A stretch of DNA of 6,041 nucleotides from Candidatus Hydrogenedentota bacterium (GTDB lineage: Bacteria; Hydrogenedentota; Hydrogenedentia; Hydrogenedentales; CAITNO01): the NCBI GenBank assembly GCA_029554925.1, contig JAKPUV010000739.1:1-6041 (forward strand), given 5' to 3'. The notes beneath the pieces are model-generated. The model had not been told where the DNA came from. It did no database searches and saw only the letters and a list, made by a program, of their open reading frames with translations. Position numbers and translations under genes: made by a program. Positions 1 to 4,386 of this stretch are shown here, one piece after another; positions within the stretch are counted from its first letter, which is position 1; every line of letters begins with the position of its first letter.

Positions 1-11
1 GACACCCCCAA

Positions 12-41
12 TTGACACACGGAACCGGCGCGGGTTACGAT
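12..41 (+). promoter_or_regulatory. Possible sigma70-type promoter for the kinase operon
   Basis: A perfect TTGACA lies at 12-17 and, after an 18-nt spacer, TACGAT (4 of 6 matches to TATAAT) at 36-41. The start point would fall near 47-49, giving a leader of about 70 nt before the kinase ATG. The -10 element sits in the loop of the terminator hairpin at 23-54, so a transcript starting here would lack the 5' arm and could not form that hairpin. The -35 match is strong and the -10 is mediocre. Chance is a real alternative because the end of the preceding gene is not visible. Confidence 0.35.
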
Positions 42-60
42 GCCCGCGCCGGTTTTCTTC
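23..60 (+). terminator. Intrinsic terminator of the gene upstream of the window
   Basis: There is a perfect 12-bp stem, 23-34 (AACCGGCGCGGG) with 43-54 (CCCGCGCCGGTT), closing an 8-nt loop. It runs into a T-rich tail, TTTTCTTC at 53-60. The T tract is on the + strand side, so it would stop transcription arriving from the left and separate that unit from the kinase operon. No gene end is visible before it. Confidence 0.8.
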
Positions 61-101
61 CGGCCGGGCCGGTTTGGGCGGCCCGCGCAGCCACACCTAC
101 C

Positions 102-110
102 GAAGGAAGG
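102..110 (+). promoter_or_regulatory. Ribosome binding site that fixes the kinase start
   Basis: GAAGGAAGG ends 6 nt before the ATG at 117. The same frame is open back to an ATG at 12, but that start would run translation through the terminator hairpin and yield an N-terminal extension unlike any sugar kinase. This purine-rich site, and the typical kinase N-terminus right after it, decide for 117. Confidence 0.8.
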
Positions 111-116
111 ACACGC

Positions 117-1127
117 ATGCGGCATTACCTGGGACTGGACGCCGGGGGCACGAAAACCTTCTGCCTCGCGGGCGACGAGACGGGGCGGGTGCTCGGGTTC
201 GGGCGCGCGGCCACGGGCAACTACGAGGGCTTCGGGGTGGATTCCGCCCGCACGGAGATCACCAAGGCGGTCAACGGTGCGCTGGAGACGGCGGGCCTGA
301 CGCTGAAGGACATCGCGGGCGTGGGCATGGGCGTGGCCGGGGCCGACCTGCCGGACGACTACGTGATGCTCGACCGGGAGATTTTCGCGCCCCTTTTCGG
401 GGAGATTCCCCGGGTGTTCCGCAATGACAGCATGGGCGGCCTGCGCGGCGGCACGCGCGACCCCTTCGGCATCGTCATCGCCTGCGGCACCGGCTGCGTC
501 TGCGCCGGCGTCAACCGCGCCGGGAAAGAGGGCCGCGTCGGCGGCATCAGCGAGGACTTCGGCGACATGGTCAGCGGGTCCAGCATCGGCACGGAGGGGG
601 TGAAGGCCGTCTTCCGCCACCGCGACGGCATCCTCCCGAAGACGCTCATGGCCGACCTGTTCGTCGCGCGGGCGGGCTGCGCCGACCTCGACGAGTTCTT
701 CATGAAAATGTACACCCGCGAGCTTTGGCACCAGGATCTGGAGCCCATGGCAAAGCTGGTCTTTGACGCCGCCTTCGAGGGCGACGCGGCGGCCTGCGAC
801 ATCCTTGAGTGGGGCGGCCGCTATCTGGGCGACATGGTGAACGCCGTGGCGCGCCAGCTGGACATGTGCCGCGACACCTTCGACGTCGTCATGACGGGCA
901 GCGTCTTCAAGGGGGTTTCGCCGGTGCTTGCGGACGCCATGCGCACGCGCATCCACCGCGAATGCCCCGGCGCGCGGACCGTGCGCGCCGAGTTCGAGCC
1001 CGTGGTCGGGGCGCTGCTGCTGGGCGTCGAGCTGCACCAGCAGATGGACGGCGGCCGCTATGACACGCTCAGCGCCTCCCTGGAGGAGGCGGAGCGCCGT
1101 TTCGGGGTCTGTTTCAAGCCGGAGTGA
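117..1127 (+). CDS. BadF/BadG/BcrA/BcrD-type ATPase, N-acetylglucosamine-kinase-like sugar kinase
   Basis: This 336-aa cytoplasmic protein of the ASKHA (actin/hexokinase) fold probably phosphorylates an amino sugar such as GlcNAc with ATP. The phosphate-1 loop DAGGTKT is at residues 8-14. A probable catalytic Asp is D104 in RNDS, matching the Asp that follows the first domain in NagK-type enzymes. The phosphate-2 loop ACGTGCVCAG is at 122-131, and the adenosine-site segment MTGSVFKG at 259-266 is followed by PVVGALLLG at 295-303. The length suits the family. The usual GG-W-G-x(3)-GDEGSG stretch is replaced by GGISEDFGDMVSGSSIG (142-158), so substrate specificity may differ from true NagK. The start at 117 is supported by GAAGGAAGG six nt upstream. 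It is the first gene of a four-gene cluster ending in a UDP-sugar pyrophosphorylase, which suggests a role in amino-sugar activation or salvage. The family also includes 2-hydroxyacyl-CoA dehydratase activators, but no partner subunits or cluster-binding Cys pattern are seen, so kinase is favoured. Confidence 0.85.
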   Translation: MRHYLGLDAGGTKTFCLAGDETGRVLGFGRAATGNYEGFGVDSARTEITKAVNGALETAGLTLKDIAGVGMGVAGADLPDDYVMLDREIFAPLFGEIPRVFRNDSMGGLRGGTRDPFGIVIACGTGCVCAGVNRAGKEGRVGGISEDFGDMVSGSSIGTEGVKAVFRHRDGILPKTLMADLFVARAGCADLDEFFMKMYTRELWHQDLEPMAKLVFDAAFEGDAAACDILEWGGRYLGDMVNAVARQLDMCRDTFDVVMTGSVFKGVSPVLADAMRTRIHRECPGARTVRAEFEPVVGALLLGVELHQQMDGGRYDTLSASLEEAERRFGVCFKPE

Positions 1128-1134
1128 CGGGAAC

Positions 1135-2262
1135 ATGCGCCTGCGGGCCGGACACATCGTGTTTGCCCTCATCGCCCTGGTCACGGCCTTCGTGGTCGTG
1201 GTCACCACCCGCGTTCCCTCGGGGGACCCCGCGCCCGACGCGGGGGTGGACGCCACCCTGCCCCCCGCGGGCAGCGCCCCGGACGAGAAGGCCGTGCTGG
1301 AGATCGACCGCGAGATGGATTTTGGCACCATCCCCCGCACGGAGCCCGCGCACCGCACCCTGCCCGTCTGCAACCGCGGAAAGCGCCCTCTCGTGATCCG
1401 CGACATCCAGACGAGCTGCGCCTGCACCCGGGGCGAACTGCCGGCCGGGAAGAACGTCATCCCCCCCGGAGGGTGCGCCGACGTGCGGGTGACGGTCTAC
1501 CCCAACCGGATTTTCGGCTTCAAGTCCGTGAAGACCCTCACGTTCATGAGCAACGACCCGGTCAACCCCTCGGTCACCGTCGACGTCGCCGCGACGGTGG
1601 ACCCCGAGTTCTCGCTGGAGCCCGAAACCCTCGACTTCGGGACCGTGGAAAAGGGGACGGAGACCCGCCGCACCCTGCGCCTCACCACGCTCGCGGAGGA
1701 GCCCGTGACGGTCACCGCGGCGGGCGACCGCATGCCCGACGCCGCCGACACGGCCCCGCCGGGCCCCTGGCGCCACGAGATTGAAAAGGTCCCCGAGGCC
1801 GACTGGAAAGTCCCCGGCAAACCGGAATGGCTGATCCACGTCACCCTGGAGGGGTGGGCCCTACCCGGCCCCCTCGAAAGCGCGGTTTTCCTCTCCACCG
1901 ATGTCAAGCGGTTTCCCCACTTCCGCGTCCCCGTGACAGGCGAAGTGCGGGCGCCCTACACCCTCTCGCCCGAGGTATCCGCGGGCATGCTGGCCCTGCC
2001 GCCGGGACAGTCCGCCTCGGTTGCGGTGCGGGCGGAGGCGCCTGTGTCCTGCACGGGCACCGGGGAGGCGTCGGGCCTTGCGGTGGTGGTGCAGCCGGAC
2101 GGGGACGGCCTCGGTTTCCGGCTGGAAGTGTCGGCGGCTCCCGACACGCCGCCGGGCCGGCACGAGGAGACGCTTCCTGTGGACATTTCCACCGGCGGAA
2201 AGACCTATCAGGAGCGGCTGCGCGTGCGGTGGTTCGGCGCGGCCCGCCCGGCGGGAGGGTGA
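1135..2262 (+). CDS. Membrane-anchored DUF1573 protein with Ig-like repeats
   Basis: This 375-aa protein has a short basic N-terminus and one hydrophobic segment (about residues 8-25), read as a signal anchor, then a Pro/Ala-rich linker to about 50. A DUF1573 domain spans about 55-155. It shows the family hallmarks DFGTI (62-66), CNRGKRPLVIRDI (79-91), the SCACT block (94-98), PPGG (110-113) and SNDP (139-142). A second Ig-like unit begins with LDFGTVEKG (166-174), and a weaker third beta-rich unit covers about 275-370. Such ASPM/SPD-2/Hydin-like beta-sandwich domains are common in secreted or periplasmic proteins of Bacteroidetes and PVC-type bacteria; their molecular function is unknown. 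Cysteines 79, 95, 97 and 114 lie in the first domain and could form disulfides. The gene starts 7 nt after the kinase stop, with GGAG at 1121-1124 as a likely ribosome site. The frame is open upstream to 928, but that part overlaps the kinase and encodes Arg/Ser/Ala-rich noise, whereas 1135 directly precedes the membrane segment. Confidence 0.85.
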   Translation: MRLRAGHIVFALIALVTAFVVVVTTRVPSGDPAPDAGVDATLPPAGSAPDEKAVLEIDREMDFGTIPRTEPAHRTLPVCNRGKRPLVIRDIQTSCACTRGELPAGKNVIPPGGCADVRVTVYPNRIFGFKSVKTLTFMSNDPVNPSVTVDVAATVDPEFSLEPETLDFGTVEKGTETRRTLRLTTLAEEPVTVTAAGDRMPDAADTAPPGPWRHEIEKVPEADWKVPGKPEWLIHVTLEGWALPGPLESAVFLSTDVKRFPHFRVPVTGEVRAPYTLSPEVSAGMLALPPGQSASVAVRAEAPVSCTGTGEASGLAVVVQPDGDGLGFRLEVSAAPDTPPGRHEETLPVDISTGGKTYQERLRVRWFGAARPAGG

Positions 2263-2265
2263 GCC

Positions 2266-2646
2266 ATGGCCCTTTTCGGACGCCGCGACGCCAAGCCCGA
2301 CCCCGCCGGAGAGCGGGGCGAGTTTCCCCTGCCCCCCCGGAAAGCCTGGTGCGGCTGCTGCGCGAAAGATCAGTCCCTCACCAAGGTGTGGCGCAGGAAC
2401 GGCATGATGCGGCGCTGCCCCTGCTGCGGCCTGGAGTTTGAGAAGCCCGCCGAACTGTACGCCCGCGTGCAGCCCGTGTGCCCCAAGTGCGACGAGCCCC
2501 TGGAGCAGCCGGGCTTTGACTACGGTTTCTGCGACGGGTGCGGCTCGAAGTACGAGCTGTCCGAGGGGGCCAAGCCCGGCCTCATGCCCAATCTCGCCCA
2601 GCGGCGGGAGCGCGACCAACACGGAAAATCAAGGAGTGTGCTGTAG
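2266..2646 (+). CDS. Small four-knuckle zinc-ribbon protein, function unknown
   Basis: This 126-aa protein has ten cysteines, eight of them in four CxxC knuckles: C29/C32, C51/C54, C72/C75 and C89/C92. They pair naturally into two zinc ribbons (29-54 and 72-92), with C31 and C53 as extra Cys inside knuckles. The N-terminus is short, charged and Pro-rich. The C-terminal 30 residues are Lys/Arg-rich and probably disordered. No signal peptide or membrane segment is seen, so it should be cytoplasmic. Tandem ribbons of this kind bind Zn structurally and often contact nucleic acid or protein, but no specific family is recognised. The start follows GGGAGG (2253-2258), three nt after the DUF1573 stop, and the stop is one nt before the next ATG, so it looks translationally coupled on both sides. 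Conservation of the pair with the DUF1573 gene would be the best clue to its role. Confidence 0.8.
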   Translation: MALFGRRDAKPDPAGERGEFPLPPRKAWCGCCAKDQSLTKVWRRNGMMRRCPCCGLEFEKPAELYARVQPVCPKCDEPLEQPGFDYGFCDGCGSKYELSEGAKPGLMPNLAQRRERDQHGKSRSVL

Positions 2647-2647
2647 G

Positions 2648-4090
2648 ATGGAGCTGGAGAAGACGCTGCGGGAGCGCTGCGAGGCGCACGGCCAGGGGCA
2701 TGTGTTCCGGTTCTGGGGCGGGCTGAACGCGGAGGAGCGCGGCCGCCTGCTGGCGCAGCTGGAGCAGGTGGAGTTTCCGCTCATGGCGCGCCTCGCGCGC
2801 GAGTGGATCCTCGAGACGCCGCCGCCCGCCCGGTTTGACCGCATTGAGCCCGTGCCCGTGCTGCCCGCGGCGGTTCACCGCGGCGAGGGCGCCCCGGAGG
2901 CGTGGGACGCGGGTGAGGAGACCCTGCGCGCGGGGAAGGTGGGCCTTTTTCTGGTGGCGGGCGGCCAGGGCACGCGCCTCGGCTTCCCCGGCCCGAAAGG
3001 GTGCTACCCCATCGGCCCGCTGACGGGGAAGACGCTCTTTCAGTACCATGCGGAGAAGATTCTGAACCTGCGCCGCCGCTTCGGCTGCGCGCTGCCGTGG
3101 TACATCATGGTGAGCGCGGCCAACGAGGCCGCCACGCGCGCCTACTTCGCGGAGAACGGCCATTTCGGCCTCGGCGCGGAGAACGTGGTGTTCCTGCGCC
3201 AGCGCATGGTGCCCTGCATGGACGGCGCGGGCCGTTTCATGCTGGAGGCCCCCGGCTCGCTGTCCATGAACCCCAACGGCCACGGCGGCTGCATCCCCGC
3301 CATGGTGGAGAACGGCGTGCTCGACGACGCGCGGGCGCGCGGCGTGGAGATGCTCAGTTACTTCCAGGTGGACAACTGGGCGGTCAAGGTGGCCGACCCG
3401 TATTTCATCGGGTGGCACGCCCTCAAGGGCGCCGAGATGTCCTCCAAGGTCCACCGCAAGAACACGGCCCGCGAGGCCGTCGGCGTCCACTGCCTGTGCG
3501 ACGGGGTGTACCAGGTCATTGAATACAGCGAGCTGGACATCTACCCGCAGCTGCTGGAGACCGACGCGGCGGGCAATGTCCGCTACTTCGCGGGCAACCC
3601 CGCCATGCACATCCTGTCCGTCGAGTTTGTGCAGGGCGTCTTCAACCGCTTCGACCGGTTCCCCTGGCACCTGGCCCGCAAGAAGATACCCTTCGTGAAC
3701 GACGCCGGGGAGCTGGTGAAGCCCGACAGCCCTAACGGCTGCAAGTTCGAGACCTTCGTCTTCGACGCTCTCCAGTTCGTCGGCCACGCCCCCGTGGCGG
3801 TGGAGATCGGCCGCCTCGGCGAGTACACGCCCACCAAGCAGTTCGAGGGCGACAACAGCGTGGTCGCCGCGCGCCGGTCCATGTCCGAGTGGTGGGGCGG
3901 CTGGTTCGACGCCGCGGGGGCCCCCGTGCCCCGCGACGCCGACGGCCGCGTGTCCGTGCCGCTGGAGGTTAGCCCCCTCTTCGCGCTTACCCGTGACGAG
4001 TTCGTGGAGAAGGCCGCGGGCCGGGCTTGGGACCTGTCGCGCGGCCTCTCGGTGGACGCCGACGGCACTGCCACGGCGCCGCCCGCATAG
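2648..4090 (+). CDS. UAP1-like UDP-N-acetylhexosamine pyrophosphorylase (UDPGP family)
   Basis: This 480-aa cytoplasmic enzyme is predicted to form UDP-GlcNAc (or UDP-GalNAc or a related UDP-sugar) from UTP and the sugar 1-phosphate, releasing pyrophosphate. It resembles eukaryotic UAP1 over its whole length, not bacterial GlmU. It has GQGHVFRFW near residue 15; the nucleotide loop VAGGQGTRLG (103-112) with P116-K117; KTLFQYHAEKIL (128-139); PNGHGG (209-214); the uridine/metal block VDNWAVKVADP (241-251); GVYQVIEYSEL (286-296); AGNPAMHILSVEF (315-327); KKIPFV (345-350); and PNGCKFETFVFDA (362-374), whose Lys probably contacts phosphates. The length is like yeast and human UAP (about 480-520). 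AAGGAG (2631-2636), 11 nt upstream, supports the ATG one nt after the preceding stop; the open frame back to 2438 only shadows the zinc-ribbon gene. It is the last gene of the cluster. Substrate could also be Glc-1-P or another hexose-1-P, which sequence alone cannot decide. Confidence 0.9.
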   Translation: MELEKTLRERCEAHGQGHVFRFWGGLNAEERGRLLAQLEQVEFPLMARLAREWILETPPPARFDRIEPVPVLPAAVHRGEGAPEAWDAGEETLRAGKVGLFLVAGGQGTRLGFPGPKGCYPIGPLTGKTLFQYHAEKILNLRRRFGCALPWYIMVSAANEAATRAYFAENGHFGLGAENVVFLRQRMVPCMDGAGRFMLEAPGSLSMNPNGHGGCIPAMVENGVLDDARARGVEMLSYFQVDNWAVKVADPYFIGWHALKGAEMSSKVHRKNTAREAVGVHCLCDGVYQVIEYSELDIYPQLLETDAAGNVRYFAGNPAMHILSVEFVQGVFNRFDRFPWHLARKKIPFVNDAGELVKPDSPNGCKFETFVFDALQFVGHAPVAVEIGRLGEYTPTKQFEGDNSVVAARRSMSEWWGGWFDAAGAPVPRDADGRVSVPLEVSPLFALTRDEFVEKAAGRAWDLSRGLSVDADGTATAPPA

Positions 4091-4098
4091 CCTGACGG

Positions 4099-4134
4099 GT
4101 CGGACAGGTCGGACGCGTCGGACCCGTCGGACCC
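4099..4134. repeat. Four tandem copies of a 9-bp unit GTCGGACNN
   Basis: GTCGGAC occurs at 4099, 4108, 4117 and 4126 with exact 9-nt spacing; the two variable bases are AG, GC, CC and CC. A degenerate copy (GCCTGACGG, 4090-4098) precedes it. Arms 4094-4101 (GACGGGTC) and 4121-4128 (GACCCGTC) are also an exact inverted repeat, so the RNA could fold. It begins 8 nt after the pyrophosphorylase stop. There is no T tract, so it is not a classical terminator. It may be a dispersed microsatellite-type element of the genome. Confidence 0.85.
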
Positions 4135-4154
4135 TGACCGGTGCGGCAAAAATC

Positions 4155-4184
4155 TTGCATCGGGGCGCGAAAATGGTGTACCAT
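4155..4184 (+). promoter_or_regulatory. Probable tRNA-Asp promoter
   Basis: TTGCAT (4155-4160) and TACCAT (4179-4184, 4 of 6 to TATAAT) are separated by 18 nt in a locally A/T-richer patch of an otherwise GC-rich intergenic region. Transcription would start near 4191, about 27 nt before the mature tRNA 5' end, a normal leader length. The -35 match is weak (TTG only). The -10 lies inside an inverted repeat (AATGGT-GT-ACCATT, 4172-4185). A promoter is expected somewhere in this 127-nt gap, and this is the best candidate. Confidence 0.45.
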
Positions 4185-4185
4185 T
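4172..4185. promoter_or_regulatory. Operator-like inverted repeat over the tRNA -10 region
   Basis: AATGGT at 4172-4177 and ACCATT at 4180-4185 are exact inverted arms around a 2-nt centre. This is the form of a small dimer-binding site and it covers the proposed -10 element. Nothing else indicates a regulator; coincidence is quite possible at 6-bp arm length. Confidence 0.25.
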
Positions 4186-4198
4186 CGCCCTGCTTTGA

Positions 4199-4210
4199 GG
4201 GGTTCGCCCC
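4199..4210 (+). other. Small GGGG-TTCG-CCCC hairpin in the tRNA leader
   Basis: Four G-C pairs close a TTCG loop, 7 nt before the first base of the tRNA. The closing pair is G-C rather than the C-G that makes UUCG loops exceptionally stable. It would be in the 5' leader if transcription starts near 4191 and might affect RNase P processing or tRNA folding. It could also be chance in GC-rich DNA. Confidence 0.3.
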
Positions 4211-4217
4211 GCAGTGC

Positions 4218-4294
4218 GGAGACGTAGTTCAGTCGGTTAGAACGCCGGCCTGTCACGCCGGAGGTCGCGAGTTCGAGTCTCGTCGTCTCCGCCA
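4218..4294 (+). tRNA. tRNA-Asp (anticodon GUC), CCA encoded
   Basis: This 77-nt gene folds into a full cloverleaf. The acceptor stem is GGAGACG (4218-4224) with CGTCTCC (4284-4290), the discriminator is G4291 and CCA is at 4292-4294. The D-arm contains GTTCAGTCGGTTAGAAC. The anticodon stem CCGGC/GCCGG (4245-4249/4257-4261) frames loop CTGTCAC, with GTC at 4252-4254. The variable region is AGGTC. The T-stem GCGAG/CTCGT has one G-U pair and loop TTCGAGT (4272-4278). The D, anticodon and T loops closely match canonical bacterial tRNA-Asp, and the G discriminator is a known Asp identity element. It stands alone between two protein clusters and has its own terminator. Confidence 0.98.
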
Positions 4295-4309
4295 TTTCTT
4301 TTTAAGCGC

Positions 4310-4347
4310 GCCCGCCTTCCCCTCCGGGGAGGGCGGGCTTCTGTTTT
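4310..4347 (+). terminator. Intrinsic terminator of the tRNA-Asp gene
   Basis: A 13-bp stem (4310-4322 with 4326-4338, one T-G wobble) closes a 3-nt TCC loop. It is followed by the T-rich TTCTGTTTT (4339-4347). It begins 15 nt after the encoded CCA, the expected place for termination of a monocistronic tRNA. It also isolates the downstream CHAD gene, which therefore needs its own promoter. Confidence 0.85.
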
Positions 4348-4351
4348 CGGT

Positions 4352-4367
4352 GGCGGCGCGCGCCGCC
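4352..4367. promoter_or_regulatory. 16-bp perfect palindrome in front of the CHAD gene
   Basis: GGCGGCGCGCGCCGCC is exactly self-complementary. It lies between the tRNA terminator and the TAGAAT at 4375, over the position where a -35 element or activator/repressor would sit. Placement suggests an operator. Pure G/C composition in a GC-rich genome makes chance a serious alternative. Confidence 0.35.
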
Positions 4368-4374
4368 CAGCGGG

Positions 4375-4380
4375 TAGAAT
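4375..4380 (+). promoter_or_regulatory. -10-like element placed for leaderless transcription of the CHAD gene
   Basis: TAGAAT matches TATAAT at 5 of 6 bases and ends 6 nt before the ATG at 4387, so the start point would be at or next to the A of that ATG. No Shine-Dalgarno-like purine run precedes the ATG (the preceding bases read GGGCGC), which is what a leaderless mRNA would show. No -35 match is seen at 4352-4357; the palindrome occupies that place. Confidence 0.5.
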
Positions 4381-4386
4381 GGGCGC

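Noticed and set aside
60..84. Leader structures near CCGGCCGGGCCGG as a riboswitch
   Set aside because: Only short G/C self-complementarity typical of this base composition; no conserved aptamer core is recognisable.
12..116. In-frame extension of the kinase gene to an ATG at position 12
   Set aside because: It would be translated through the terminator hairpin, adds 35 residues unlike kinases, and a good ribosome site precedes the ATG at 117.
928..1134. In-frame extension of the DUF1573 gene into the kinase gene
   Set aside because: The extra residues are Arg/Ser/Ala-rich out-of-frame kinase sequence; the ATG at 1135 leads straight into a membrane segment.
1861..2622. Minus-strand open frame opposite the DUF1573 and zinc-ribbon genes
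   Set aside because: It has no recognisable motif and unusual His/Gly/Arg composition, and it spans the boundary of two well-supported + strand genes.
2438..2647. In-frame extension of the pyrophosphorylase gene to 2438
   Set aside because: It fully overlaps the zinc-ribbon gene, whose Cys pattern is clearly real; homology to UAP1 starts after 2648.
2582..3787. Long minus-strand open frame (401 codons) opposite the pyrophosphorylase
   Set aside because: Its product is rich in Val, Ala, His, Leu and Arg with no domain; it mirrors third-position GC bias of the real gene.
4099..4134. CRISPR-like array
   Set aside because: Units are 9 bp with 2 variable bases, far too short for repeats and spacers.
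3583..4149. Minus-strand frame ending in SDGSDASDLSDP-like repeats
   Set aside because: The Ser-Asp repeats are just the translation of the 9-bp intergenic repeat; the rest is antisense to the pyrophosphorylase.
4146..4158. GCAA/TTGC hairpin as a terminator of the first operon
   Set aside because: Only four base pairs, no T tract after it and a mismatched extension; too weak to support a terminator call.
4218..4294. tRNA-Asp as an integration site of a mobile element
   Set aside because: No integrase gene and no repeated copy of the tRNA 3' end is visible in the window; ordinary housekeeping genes follow.
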